In this document: piece after piece, positions 45,832 through 54,341 of the stretch
Layout: the number at the start of each line of letters is the position of its first letter
How positions within the stretch are numbered: the first letter of the stretch is position 1
Source: Pseudotabrizicola sediminis
GTDB taxonomy: Bacteria > Pseudomonadota > Alphaproteobacteria > Rhodobacterales > Rhodobacteraceae
Length of the DNA stretch: 64,000 nucleotides
Direction: 5' to 3'
NCBI RefSeq assembly: GCF_004745575.1
Contig: NZ_RPEM01000007.1
Coordinates: forward strand, 42,660 to 106,659
Translations under genes and position numbers: made by a program
Notes under the pieces: generated by a model
The model's database searches: none
The model's input: the letters and a program-made list of their open reading frames with translations, nothing else
What the model was told of the DNA's origin: nothing

Positions 45832-46563
45832 ATTTCCGTCGCCACGCTCAGCCTGTTCCGGTTCGACGGTCTTGGTCCGCGCCTTTGGGTGATCGGTCAG
45901 ATGGGGGCGGCGCGGTTCGGGCTGGCGCAAGAGCGGCGGGCTGCATTCTGGAAACTTTGCGGATCGGGCACCGGGCAAGGCTTTACCCCCCGGCCCAACT
46001 GGGGCGTCTGGGCGATCCTGGCGACCTGGCCGGATGAGGCGACGGCGCGCGATGCGGTGGCCACCAGCGCCGTCCACAGCCGTTGGCGCGCAAAGGCTGC
46101 GGAAAGCTGGACCCTGTTTTTGAACCCCACCTCGGCGCGCGGCGCGTGGGCGGGGGTGAACCCCTTTGCCACCACCGGCCAAAGCCAACCCCCCACCCAG
46201 ACAAGCGGCCCGATCATCGCGCTGACCCGCGCCACCATCCGCCCCGCCCGCGCGCTGCGCTTCTGGAACCGGGTGCCCGATATTTCCGCCGTCATCGGCG
46301 CCGACCCGAACGTGATCTTCAAGATCGGCATCGGCGAGATGCCACTGTTGCATCAGGTCACCTTTTCGGTTTGGCCAGATGCCGCCAGCATGGCAATGTT
46401 TGCGCGCGGCAACGGCCCGCATGGCCGCGCCATCGACGCCGTGCGCGACGGCAACTGGTTTGCCGAAGAACTTTACGCCCGCTTTGCCCTGTTGGGCACG
46501 GTGGGAAGCTGGGAAGGCGGCGATCCGCTGGCCCGGTACAGAACACAGAAGGACGCTGCCTGA
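45832..46563 (+). CDS. crtA: Spheroidene monooxygenase, probable AUU start
   Basis: 243-residue oxygenase converting spheroidene to the red ketocarotenoid spheroidenone under oxygen. The N-terminus read from ATT is (I)SVATLSLFRFDGLGPRLW, which lines up with the usual Met-initiated start of the family. FKIGIGEMPLLHQVTFSVWP and LYARFALLGTVGSWEGGDPL are typical. An in-frame ATG at 45706 would swallow both PpsR operators and the promoter, so it is rejected. The stop overlaps the bchI ATG by one base. Confidence 0.88.
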   Translation: MSVATLSLFRFDGLGPRLWVIGQMGAARFGLAQERRAAFWKLCGSGTGQGFTPRPNWGVWAILATWPDEATARDAVATSAVHSRWRAKAAESWTLFLNPTSARGAWAGVNPFATTGQSQPPTQTSGPIIALTRATIRPARALRFWNRVPDISAVIGADPNVIFKIGIGEMPLLHQVTFSVWPDAASMAMFARGNGPHGRAIDAVRDGNWFAEELYARFALLGTVGSWEGGDPLARYRTQKDAA

Positions 46564-47618
46564 TGCCCGCCGATACCGCACCAAAGATCCACGCCCTGCC
46601 CAAACGCAGCACCGCGCGCCAGCCGTTCCCGTTCTCGGCCATCGTCGGGCAAGAGGCGATGAAGCAGGCCATGGTGCTGACCGCCATCGACCCGGCCATC
46701 GGCGGCGTGCTGGTGTTCGGTGACCGGGGCACCGGAAAATCCACCGCTGTCCGTGCTTTGGCGGCGTTGCTGCCGGAGATCGAGGCGGTCGAAGGCTGCC
46801 CCGTCAACTCTGCCCGCCCCGACCAATGCCCCGACTGGGCGCAGGTGACCGGCACCCAGATCATCCGCAAGCCCACGCCGGTGGTCGATCTGCCGCTGGG
46901 GGTGACAGAGGACCGCGTGGTCGGCGCGCTGGATATCGAACGTGCGCTCACGCGTGGCGAAAAGGCGTTTGAACCGGGGCTGCTGGCCCGCGCCAACCGG
47001 GGATACCTGTATATCGACGAGGTCAACCTGCTGGAGGACCATATTGTCGATCTGCTGCTGGATGTGGCACAATCGGGCGAGAATGTGGTGGAACGCGAAG
47101 GCCTGTCGATCCGCCACGCCGCGCGCTTTGTGCTGGTCGGCTCCGGCAACCCCGAAGAGGGCGAGCTGCGCCCGCAGCTTCTGGACCGTTTCGGCCTGTC
47201 GGTCGAGGTGACCAGCCCGCGTGACGTGGAAACCCGGGTAGAGGTGATCCTGCGCCGCGATGCCTACGAGACCGGCTATGACGCCTTCATGCCCGGTTGG
47301 CAGGCAGCGGATGCCGCTTTGCGCGACCGCATTCTGGCCGCGCGTGTGACGCTGGCCGCGATGAAGACGCCCAATATTGTGCTGCATGACTGTGCGTCAC
47401 TTTGTATTGCACTTGGCTCTGACGGGTTGCGGGGCGAGTTGACGCTGCTGCGCGCCGCAAGGGCACAGGCGGCGTTTGACGGGGCGGACACCGTGACCCG
47501 CAGCCACCTGAAGGCGGTTGCCGCCATGGCCCTGTCGCACCGCCTGCGCCGCGACCCGCTGGATGAGGCGGGATCAGGCGTGCGGGTCGCGCGCATGGTG
47601 GAAGAGGTTCTGCCGTAG
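46563..47618 (+). CDS. bchI: Magnesium chelatase subunit I
   Basis: 351-residue AAA+ ATPase that works with BchD as a ring to drive Mg insertion by BchH. Walker A is VLVFGDRGTGKSTAVRALAA, Walker B GYLYIDEVNLLEDHIVDLLL, sensor region ARFVLVGSGNPEEGELRPQL followed by LDRFGLSVEV. Start ATG 46563 in a TGATG junction with crtA. The BchD gene follows after seven bases. Confidence 0.98.
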   Translation: MPADTAPKIHALPKRSTARQPFPFSAIVGQEAMKQAMVLTAIDPAIGGVLVFGDRGTGKSTAVRALAALLPEIEAVEGCPVNSARPDQCPDWAQVTGTQIIRKPTPVVDLPLGVTEDRVVGALDIERALTRGEKAFEPGLLARANRGYLYIDEVNLLEDHIVDLLLDVAQSGENVVEREGLSIRHAARFVLVGSGNPEEGELRPQLLDRFGLSVEVTSPRDVETRVEVILRRDAYETGYDAFMPGWQAADAALRDRILAARVTLAAMKTPNIVLHDCASLCIALGSDGLRGELTLLRAARAQAAFDGADTVTRSHLKAVAAMALSHRLRRDPLDEAGSGVRVARMVEEVLP

Positions 47619-47625
47619 GGCGATC

Positions 47626-49287
47626 ATGGACTGGACCCGGATCACCCTTGCCCTGCAGCTGCTGGCCGTTGACCCTCAAGGGCTCAAGGGGCTGTGGCTG
47701 CGCGCGCGCAGTTCCGCCGTGCGCGACCGGGTGACGGCGGCGCTGAGTGCGCTGCCCTTGCCGCTGGTGCGGCTGCATCCCGGCATTGCCGATGACGCGC
47801 TTTATGGCGGGCTGGACCTGTCGGCCACGCTTGCGACGGGTCGGCAGATCACCACGCCGGGGGTGCTGAGCCAGCCTGCCGCTTTGGTGCTGACCATGGC
47901 CGAACGGGTGCCGCCGGGCCTGTCGGCACGGCTGGCCCAGGCGCTGGACGGGCCGCGCCACTGCCTGATTGCGCTGGATGAGGCGGCGGAGGATGGCGAG
48001 GGCCTGCCGTCTGCCCTGACGGACCGCTTGGGTCTGTTTCTGGATCTCGATGGCATCGCATGGTCCGAGACCGATGAGATCGTGATGGACGCCGATGCCC
48101 TGTCGCGCGCCCGCAGTCTGTTGGCTATGGTGACCCTGCCCGCCGATGCCGCTGCCGCACTCACCCGCGCGGCGGCGGAACTGGGGATCGGTTCCCTGCG
48201 CGCGCCGCTGCTGGCGCTGGCCGCCGCCCGCGCCCATGCGGCGCTGTGGGGCCGCGAGGTCGTGGAAGACGCGGACCTGCGGCAGGCGGCAGAGCTGATC
48301 TACGGCCACCGGGCCCTGCCCCTGCCCGAGTCTGCTCCGCAAGACGAGGCCGAACCGCCCCCCCCCGATCCCGGCGACGATGCGCCGTCGGAGTCTGAAA
48401 GCCAAAGCCAGTCGATCCCCGAGGACATGCTGATTGAGGCCGCCCGCGCCGCCCTGCCCGCTGACCTTTTGGCGCAACTGGCCGCAGGCCGCGCCGCGCG
48501 TGCCGCCAAAGGGGCCAGCGGCACCGGGGCAGAGCGCGGCGGCAACCGGCGCGGTCGTCCCCTGCCCTCACGCCCCGGCAGGCTGGGGTCTGGCGCGCGG
48601 ATCGATCTGGTGGCCACCTTGCGCGCGGCTGCCCCGTGGCAACCGCTGAGGCGGAAGGCTGCCCAGTCAGATGCCGTTCTGTTGGTCCGCACCTCTGACA
48701 TCCGCATCAAGCGCTTCGTTGAGACATCCGACCGGGTGCTGATCTTTGCCGTCGATGCCTCCGGCTCATCAGCCTTCGCCCGTCTGGCCGAGGCCAAGGG
48801 CGCGGTGGAATTGCTGCTGGCCGCCGCCTATGCGCGGCGCGACCATGTGGCGCTGGTGGCGTTTCGCGGCACCACAGCCGAAGTGATCCTGCCCCCCACC
48901 CGCAGCCTGGTGCAGACCAAGCGCCGCCTTGCCGGCCTGCCCGGTGGCGGCGGCACGCCCCTTGCCGCGGGCATGCGCCTCGCACTGGCCACCGCCACGC
49001 AGGCCCGCGCCCACGGGCTGACCCCGACGATTGCGCTGCTAACCGACGGGCGCGGCAATATCGCGCTGGATGGCAGCGCCAACCGTGCACTGGCCGAGGA
49101 AGATGCGACACGGCTGGCCCGCGCGATCCGCGCCACAGGGATGCCGTCGATCGTGATTGATACCGCCAATCGCCCGCAACCCGGCCTTGCGGCGATGGCG
49201 CGGGCGATGGATGCCCCCTACCTCGCCCTGCCCCGCGCCGATGCGCGGCGGCTGTCGGGCGTGCTTTCTGCGGCGCTGGGGGACTGA
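47626..49287 (+). CDS. bchD: Magnesium chelatase subunit D
   Basis: 553-residue partner of BchI. It has a degenerate AAA+ N-terminal half, then an acidic Pro-rich linker around residues 235-270 (ESAPQDEAEPPPPDPGDDAP), and a C-terminal integrin-I domain. The MIDAS is visible as FAVDASGSSAF (DxSxS), GGGTPLAAGM and LLTDGRGN. It bridges BchI and BchH during chelation. Start ATG 47626 is seven bases past the bchI stop. Confidence 0.97.
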   Translation: MDWTRITLALQLLAVDPQGLKGLWLRARSSAVRDRVTAALSALPLPLVRLHPGIADDALYGGLDLSATLATGRQITTPGVLSQPAALVLTMAERVPPGLSARLAQALDGPRHCLIALDEAAEDGEGLPSALTDRLGLFLDLDGIAWSETDEIVMDADALSRARSLLAMVTLPADAAAALTRAAAELGIGSLRAPLLALAAARAHAALWGREVVEDADLRQAAELIYGHRALPLPESAPQDEAEPPPPDPGDDAPSESESQSQSIPEDMLIEAARAALPADLLAQLAAGRAARAAKGASGTGAERGGNRRGRPLPSRPGRLGSGARIDLVATLRAAAPWQPLRRKAAQSDAVLLVRTSDIRIKRFVETSDRVLIFAVDASGSSAFARLAEAKGAVELLLAAAYARRDHVALVAFRGTTAEVILPPTRSLVQTKRRLAGLPGGGGTPLAAGMRLALATATQARAHGLTPTIALLTDGRGNIALDGSANRALAEEDATRLARAIRATGMPSIVIDTANRPQPGLAAMARAMDAPYLALPRADARRLSGVLSAALGD

Positions 49288-49291
49288 CGCC

Positions 49292-50155
49292 ATGGACAGC
49301 GCCCGCCTGCCCGCCGACTGGCCGTATCGCGCGGCAGCACGCCATATCCGCCTCAGCCCGCATGACTGGTGGGTGATTGATACCGGGCCACGCGACGGGC
49401 CGGTCGTTTTGCTCCTGCATGGCGCGGGCGGGTCTGGCCACAGTTTTCGCGCGCTGATCCCGTATCTTTCGGACAATTACCGGGTGATCGTGCCGGATCT
49501 GCCCGGTCAGGGCTGTACCCGCGCCGGTGGCATGCGCCGCTTGGGGCTGGACGCAATGGCCGAGGACCTGACCCGCCTATGCGTGACCGCAGGCTTTGCC
49601 CCGCAGGCGGCAATCGGTCATTCGGCAGGGGCGGCAATTGCCTTGCGCATGGCCGACCTGACCCCGCTCAAGGCCATTGTCGGCATCAACGCAGCCCTTG
49701 GCACCTTTGACGGAGCCGCAGGCGTTATGTTCCCGCTGATGGCCCGCGCCTTGGCCGCCGCCCCCTTTGTCGGCTCGGCGGTGGCGCGGCTTTGGGGCAA
49801 TGCGGCCAGCGTGAGCAAACTGCTGTCCGGCACCGGATCGCCGCTGGATGCGGCGGGTCAGGCGCAATACCTGACCTTGGTGCGCGATTCTGCCCATGTG
49901 AACGGCACGCTGGGCATGATGTCGCAATGGCGGCTGGAGGGGTTGATGGCGCGGCTGCCATCCCTCGCGGAACCCGTGCTGCTGATCGCATCAGACCGCG
50001 ACAATGCCGTGCCGCCAAAGGTCTCGCGCGACGCGGTGCAGCACATGCCCAACGCCACCTATGCCGAAATCACCGGTTTCGGCCATCTGGTGCATGAAGA
50101 AGCGGCGGATCGGGTGGCGGAAGCGCTGTTGCCCTGGCTGGCCGCGCGGCTCTGA
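49292..50155 (+). CDS. bchO: BchO, alpha/beta-hydrolase of the Mg-chelatase operon
   Basis: 287-residue alpha/beta hydrolase fold protein. The oxyanion region is VLLLHGAGGSGHSFRALIPY, the nucleophile elbow AAIGHSAGAAIALRM, and the likely catalytic His is in GFGHLVHEEAADRVAE. BchO is a regular companion of bchI and bchD and is thought to aid Mg-porphyrin formation; its exact reaction is unknown. It begins four bases after bchD. It converges with idi at the operon end, with no clear terminator in the 24-bp gap. Confidence 0.93.
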   Translation: MDSARLPADWPYRAAARHIRLSPHDWWVIDTGPRDGPVVLLLHGAGGSGHSFRALIPYLSDNYRVIVPDLPGQGCTRAGGMRRLGLDAMAEDLTRLCVTAGFAPQAAIGHSAGAAIALRMADLTPLKAIVGINAALGTFDGAAGVMFPLMARALAAAPFVGSAVARLWGNAASVSKLLSGTGSPLDAAGQAQYLTLVRDSAHVNGTLGMMSQWRLEGLMARLPSLAEPVLLIASDRDNAVPPKVSRDAVQHMPNATYAEITGFGHLVHEEAADRVAEALLPWLAARL

Positions 50156-50179
50156 TCTCGGATCGGGCGCTGGGAGCGG

Positions 50180-50728
50180 TCAGCGACCGACGCCAACCGT
50201 GGCACCGAAGATGCGCGCCATGTGCTCGGTCATGTAGATTTTCAGCCAGGGGGTGAATTTTGCGGGGGAGCGCAGCACCTCGGCCGACAGATCGTAAAGG
50301 TCGACCCAGCGGGTTTCCATCACCTCGTCCGGGTTGGGGGCGACGGTCATCGACGGTCCGGCGTCAGCCACGAAAATGTCAACCAGCTCGTGTTCGGTCA
50401 GCCCGCCGCCCACGTCAGCGCGGTATTCCACCCGGTCGGCAAAGGCCGGGAACAGGCCGGTGATGCCCAGTTCTTCACGCAACCGGCGCACGGCGCAGGT
50501 GGCGGGGTCTTCGTTCCAGCGCGGATGGGTGCAGCAGGTGTTGGCCCAAAGCCCCGGTGTATGGTATTTCGACAGGGCGCGGCGCTGGATCAGCACGCGA
50601 CCTGCTTCGATCACAAACACCGACACCGCCTTGTGCCGCAGCCCGCGCTGATGCACCTCCAGCTTGCCCACGGGGGCAAGCGCCCCATCCACCCAGGCCG
50701 GGATCAGCTCTTCGGTTTGTGCGTTCAT
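50180..50728 (-). CDS. idi: Isopentenyl-diphosphate delta-isomerase (type I)
   Basis: 182-residue Nudix-fold isomerase balancing IPP and DMAPP. Active-site elements are GLWANTCCTHPRWNEDPATC with the catalytic Cys, the Nudix-like AVRRLREELGI and the Glu region RADVGGGLTEHELVDIFVAD. The ATG at 50728 overlaps the bchP stop (ATGA); a GTG two codons upstream is less likely. Supplies precursors to CrtE and to the phytyl/geranylgeranyl tail. Confidence 0.95.
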   Translation of the reverse strand: MNAQTEELIPAWVDGALAPVGKLEVHQRGLRHKAVSVFVIEAGRVLIQRRALSKYHTPGLWANTCCTHPRWNEDPATCAVRRLREELGITGLFPAFADRVEYRADVGGGLTEHELVDIFVADAGPSMTVAPNPDEVMETRWVDLYDLSAEVLRSPAKFTPWLKIYMTEHMARIFGATVGVGR

Positions 50729-51918
50729 GACCACTTCGGCGATACCAATCCCAACAGATGCGCCATGTTCTTTATTCCGATCTTGATGTGCGCCATCGGG
50801 CGCGCCTTCACCAGAGATTTGTTCATATAGGCCTCGAACGTCAGCTTTTGAACATCAATGTCATGGCACAGGCTGACAAACCGCTCACGCCGGTCGTCGC
50901 TGCGGTAATAGGCATCCTGCATCGAGCGCAAGACGCGGAACACCGTGCCATGTTCACGCATGAACATCTTGCGCGCCAGTTTCAGATCCTTGGCCCGCCC
51001 CGACATCAGCGCCGCCTGCGCCGCCGTGGCGGCCACGCGGCCCCCGGCCATAGCGTAGAAGATGCCTTCGCCCGATGAGGGCGCAACAACCCCCGCCGCA
51101 TCGCCCGCCAGCACCACGTCGCGGCCATTGTCCCAGCGGTCCAGCGGTTTGAGCGGGATCGGCGCGCCTTCCTTGCGCACCGTTTCGCACCCTGTCAACC
51201 CAGACATAGCGCGCAAGGCGGCGGTGGCGACCTTCAGATCGACGCCATCCACCTCGGTGCCCATGCCGACGCTCACGTGCTTGCCATGCGGAAAGACCCA
51301 GCCATAGAAATCGGGGCTGATCTTGCCGTCATAGATCACGTCGCAGCGTTTTGGGTCGTAGTCGGCATTGGCGGCAAGGCCGCCTTCGGGGGCCTTGAGG
51401 ATTTCGTGGTAAGCGATGACGTAAGGAATCTTGTCGCCGCCCGGCACCTCGGCCCGCGCGACAGCAGAGCGCGCGCCATCGGCCCCGATCACCAGACGCG
51501 TGCGGCTGCGCCGCTCGGCCCCCGAGGCCTTGTCGCGCCAGATCACATGGGTGCCGGCGGTATCACGCTCAATGCGCAGGAAGGTGCCGGTCAGCCGGTC
51601 GGCCCCGTTCATCGCGGCGCGGTCGCGCAGGAATTCGTCGAACTCCTCACGGTCGACCATGCCGACATAGCCGCCCTCGATATGGATATCGACCGCGCGG
51701 CCCGTGGGGCTGATCATGCGGGCGGTGTTGATCTTGGCCACGATCATCGCATCGGGAATGTCGAAATCGCGGATCGCGCGTGGCGGGATGGCCCCGCCAC
51801 AAGGCTTGATCCGCCCTGCCCGGTCCAGCATCGCGACACGATAGCCCGCGCGTGCCAGATCCTCGGCGGCGGTCGCCCCCGATGGCCCGCCACCCACAAC
51901 GAAAACATCATATTGCAT
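50725..51918 (-). CDS. bchP: Geranylgeranyl reductase (bacteriochlorophyll tail)
   Basis: 397-residue FAD-dependent enzyme reducing the geranylgeranyl tail to phytyl. The FAD motif is YDVFVVGGGPSGATAAEDLA, then IKPCGGAIPPRAIRDFDIPD typical of BchP/ChlP, and DVVLAGDAAGVVAPSSGEGI for the flavin diphosphate. ATG 51918 has GGGAGA at good spacing; an ATG two codons upstream overlaps the bch2 stop but is too close to that site. Length matches the family. Confidence 0.96.
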   Translation of the reverse strand: MQYDVFVVGGGPSGATAAEDLARAGYRVAMLDRAGRIKPCGGAIPPRAIRDFDIPDAMIVAKINTARMISPTGRAVDIHIEGGYVGMVDREEFDEFLRDRAAMNGADRLTGTFLRIERDTAGTHVIWRDKASGAERRSRTRLVIGADGARSAVARAEVPGGDKIPYVIAYHEILKAPEGGLAANADYDPKRCDVIYDGKISPDFYGWVFPHGKHVSVGMGTEVDGVDLKVATAALRAMSGLTGCETVRKEGAPIPLKPLDRWDNGRDVVLAGDAAGVVAPSSGEGIFYAMAGGRVAATAAQAALMSGRAKDLKLARKMFMREHGTVFRVLRSMQDAYYRSDDRRERFVSLCHDIDVQKLTFEAYMNKSLVKARPMAHIKIGIKNMAHLLGLVSPKWS

Positions 51919-51920
51919 GG

Positions 51921-53216
51921 TCATTCTCCCGGAATGGCAAAGGCGGAAGGGTGCGGATCGCGGCCACCCCGGGTGGCACCGATCACACGAAGCGCGATCA
52001 GCGCGGCAATGAGAAACAGGACGGCTTCGGCAACGAAGACGAGGCCAAAGGCAGAGGGTGCAGGCAGCCACAGGCGCAGCAGGTCAACTCCTGCGGCCCC
52101 GAGCAGGCCACCGAACCCGGCGGCAAGCGCTTGTGCCGCGCCCCACAAGCCCATGCGCGTGCCTTCGCGCGCGCCGCGCCCCTGACCGGCGAGCGCCATC
52201 ATCGACCCGATGGCGGCCACCGCAAACATGCCGTTGAAAAAGCCAAGCGTGATCACGGCGGGCACCAGAAGCGCAAGGCCCAGTTGCCCCAGCCCCGCAA
52301 TCACGCACAACGCCCCGGCCGATCCGATACAGCCCGCAACCACCCACTGCCGCAGGCTGCCGACGCGCAGGCCCGTGGCGGCGATGCCCACTGCCAGCAT
52401 GCCAAGGAAAACCCCGCCATTCTGCGCACCCGACAGCTGAGTGCTCTGGCCCACGTCAAAGCCGAACACCAAGCCGGCATAGGGTTCAAGGATCAACTCC
52501 TGCATGAAATAGGCGCTCATCGACAGGAAGACGAACAGCGTGAAGGCCCGCGACTGCGGCTCGGCCCAGATCTGCGCGAGGCCCTGCCGGAACGGGGCCG
52601 GATCGGCCTCGCGTTCCGCAATCACCCGCGATTCAATGCCCCAGACCGCAAGAATGGTCAGCAATACGGCACCAAGGGTGACGATCCCGACGATTTCCAG
52701 CAGCAGCGTGGGCGTATAGGGGTTCAGGAAATGGCCGACAGTGCCTGCCGTGACGGCAATGCCAAAAATCATCATCAGCCAGGTGATCGTCGCCGCCGCC
52801 GCGCGCCGGTGCGGCGCGGTGGCCGTTGCCAGCAGCGCCAGAAGCGAGGTGCCTGACGCCCCGACCCCCACCCCGATCAGCGCATAGGCCGCGACCGACA
52901 GTGCCAGCCCCGCCTGCGGCTGCGCCGGAATGATCACCACCCCAAGCGCCGCTAGAAACGCCCCCGCCGACAGCGCCGCCATGCCCAGAATGATGAACAT
53001 CGTCCGGTTGCCGCGCGTGTCGGACCGGAAGCCCCAGTTGGGCCGGGTGATCTGGATGCCATAGTGCAGCGCCACCAGCAGCCCGGGCACCAGCGCAGGC
53101 AAGGCCAGTTCAACCACCATCAGCCGGTTCAGCGTGCTGGTGGTCAGTACCACCACCGCGCCAAGGCACATCTGCACCAGACCAAGGCGGGCGATCTGGA
53201 CCCAGTTGAGCTTCAT
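51921..53216 (-). CDS. bch2: PucC/LhaA-family MFS protein (Bch2, Orf428 type)
   Basis: 431-residue membrane protein with about 12 helices, of the BCD/PucC family of the major facilitator superfamily. The N-terminal NWVQIARLGLVQMCLGAVVV and TSTLNRLMVVELALPALVPG is the family signature. Relatives (PucC, LhaA) help insert antenna complexes or deliver pigment. Its place between bchG and bchP suggests handing of new bacteriochlorophyll to apoproteins. The ATG overlaps the bchG stop by four bases. Confidence 0.93.
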   Translation of the reverse strand: MKLNWVQIARLGLVQMCLGAVVVLTTSTLNRLMVVELALPALVPGLLVALHYGIQITRPNWGFRSDTRGNRTMFIILGMAALSAGAFLAALGVVIIPAQPQAGLALSVAAYALIGVGVGASGTSLLALLATATAPHRRAAAATITWLMMIFGIAVTAGTVGHFLNPYTPTLLLEIVGIVTLGAVLLTILAVWGIESRVIAEREADPAPFRQGLAQIWAEPQSRAFTLFVFLSMSAYFMQELILEPYAGLVFGFDVGQSTQLSGAQNGGVFLGMLAVGIAATGLRVGSLRQWVVAGCIGSAGALCVIAGLGQLGLALLVPAVITLGFFNGMFAVAAIGSMMALAGQGRGAREGTRMGLWGAAQALAAGFGGLLGAAGVDLLRLWLPAPSAFGLVFVAEAVLFLIAALIALRVIGATRGGRDPHPSAFAIPGE

Positions 53217-54121
53217 CCCGCAACCCCCAGGTTACGCAGGGCAAAGGCCGCGATCATCATGCCAGAGACGTAGAACACGATCCCCGTGCCGTTGTACCAG
53301 GGCGCATATTTCTTGGGGTCGCGGAACAACCGCCGCATGGCCAGAATCTGCGCCAGCAGCAGCACGATCACCGCCATCGCGTGGTAGGGCGCACTCCAGA
53401 GGAACAGCAGTGCGATCACCACGGCCTGCGCCATGGCCATCGTGGTGCAGGCGATCCGGGCCGCAACCTCTGGCCCCAGCACCACCGGAAGCGAGCGCAC
53501 GCCATGCTGGCGGTCGCCTTCCAGCGCCTTGAAATCATTCAGCGTCATGATGCCGTGCGCGCCGAGCGCATACAGGAGGGCAATGATCACCACTTCGAAC
53601 CGCGGGGCCGCCGACAGCAGCACCGCCGCCCCGGTGAACCACGGCAGCCCTTCATAGGACAGCCCCACCAGCCCCGGCCCCCACCAGCCCGAGCGCTTAA
53701 GGCGCACCGGTTCCGCCGAATAGGCCCAAGCGGCAATCACCCCCACCACGGTCGCGCCAAAGCCCCATGGCCCCAGCAGCCAGCCAATGGCAAGGCTCAG
53801 CACCGTCATTGCCAGCGCGATATACAGCCCCCAGCGGCCCGGTATCCGGCCTGACGGGATTGGGCGGTTCGGCTCATTCACCGCATCGACATGGCGGTCG
53901 CACCAGTCATTCGCGGCCTGGCTCATGCCGCAGACAATCGGCCCCGCCAGCACCATGCCAAGGATCACGATTCCCCAGTTGCCGGTCAGCGCCACGCCCG
54001 ATGACACAGCGCCGCACAGATAGGCCCAGATCGGCGGAAACCAGGTGATCGGTTTGATCAACTCCAGCATGGCGCGGGGCTGTGGGGTCGTGCGGGGGTG
54101 TGAGGCGATACTGACAGTCAT
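53213..54121 (-). CDS. bchG: Bacteriochlorophyll synthase (chlorophyllide esterification)
   Basis: 302-residue UbiA-type membrane prenyltransferase attaching the geranylgeranyl tail to bacteriochlorophyllide a. The prenyl-diphosphate motif is QAANDWCDRHVDAVNEPNRP, with LKRSGWWGPGLVGLSYEGLP and MTLNDFKALEGDRQHGVRSL as the second site. Seven to nine helices are visible. The ATG begins only two bases after a PpsR operator, so the 5' leader is short or the operator lies within it. Confidence 0.97.
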   Translation of the reverse strand: MTVSIASHPRTTPQPRAMLELIKPITWFPPIWAYLCGAVSSGVALTGNWGIVILGMVLAGPIVCGMSQAANDWCDRHVDAVNEPNRPIPSGRIPGRWGLYIALAMTVLSLAIGWLLGPWGFGATVVGVIAAWAYSAEPVRLKRSGWWGPGLVGLSYEGLPWFTGAAVLLSAAPRFEVVIIALLYALGAHGIMTLNDFKALEGDRQHGVRSLPVVLGPEVAARIACTTMAMAQAVVIALLFLWSAPYHAMAVIVLLLAQILAMRRLFRDPKKYAPWYNGTGIVFYVSGMMIAAFALRNLGVAG

Positions 54122-54122
54122 C

Positions 54123-54193
54123 TGTCAACTACACCTTACAATTGAGAGTCGGGCAAGGGGTTGCCGGGCAAATAGTGTAAATTAATCCTGACA
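54123..54193. promoter_or_regulatory. bchG promoter with two PpsR operators
   Basis: TGTCAACTACACCTTACA at 54123-54140 touches the bchG start codon, and TGTAAATTAATCCTGACA lies at 54176-54193, 53 bp away. The first site overlaps the region where a ribosome-binding site should be; AAGG occurs within it on the minus strand. Confidence 0.8.
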
Positions 54194-54231
54194 GATTCTG
54201 CTGTCACGCTCTGGCGGGGGCAAATTAGGCC

Positions 54232-54313
54232 CCCACGGCACCCCCGGGGCGCTTTGTCCCGACCCCTCAAAGAGCATTTTGCCAAGATGAAAGCCGGGCG
54301 CGCGGCCCGGCGA
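54232..54313. repeat. Repeat-like segment and ppsR terminator in the bchG-ppsR gap
   Basis: The 220-bp gap between bchG and ppsR holds a CACCCCCGGGGCG segment and TTTTGCCAAGATGAAAG, resembling the dispersed repeat with its tail variant. A GCCGGGC/GCCCGGC stem at 54295-54313 is followed on the minus strand by TTTCAT, a plausible ppsR terminator. bchE and bchJ, expected in this gap from memory of Rhodobacter sphaeroides, are absent. Confidence 0.5.
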
Positions 54314-54341
54314 TTGCAATCCCGTCAGCCAAGGGCAGCGA

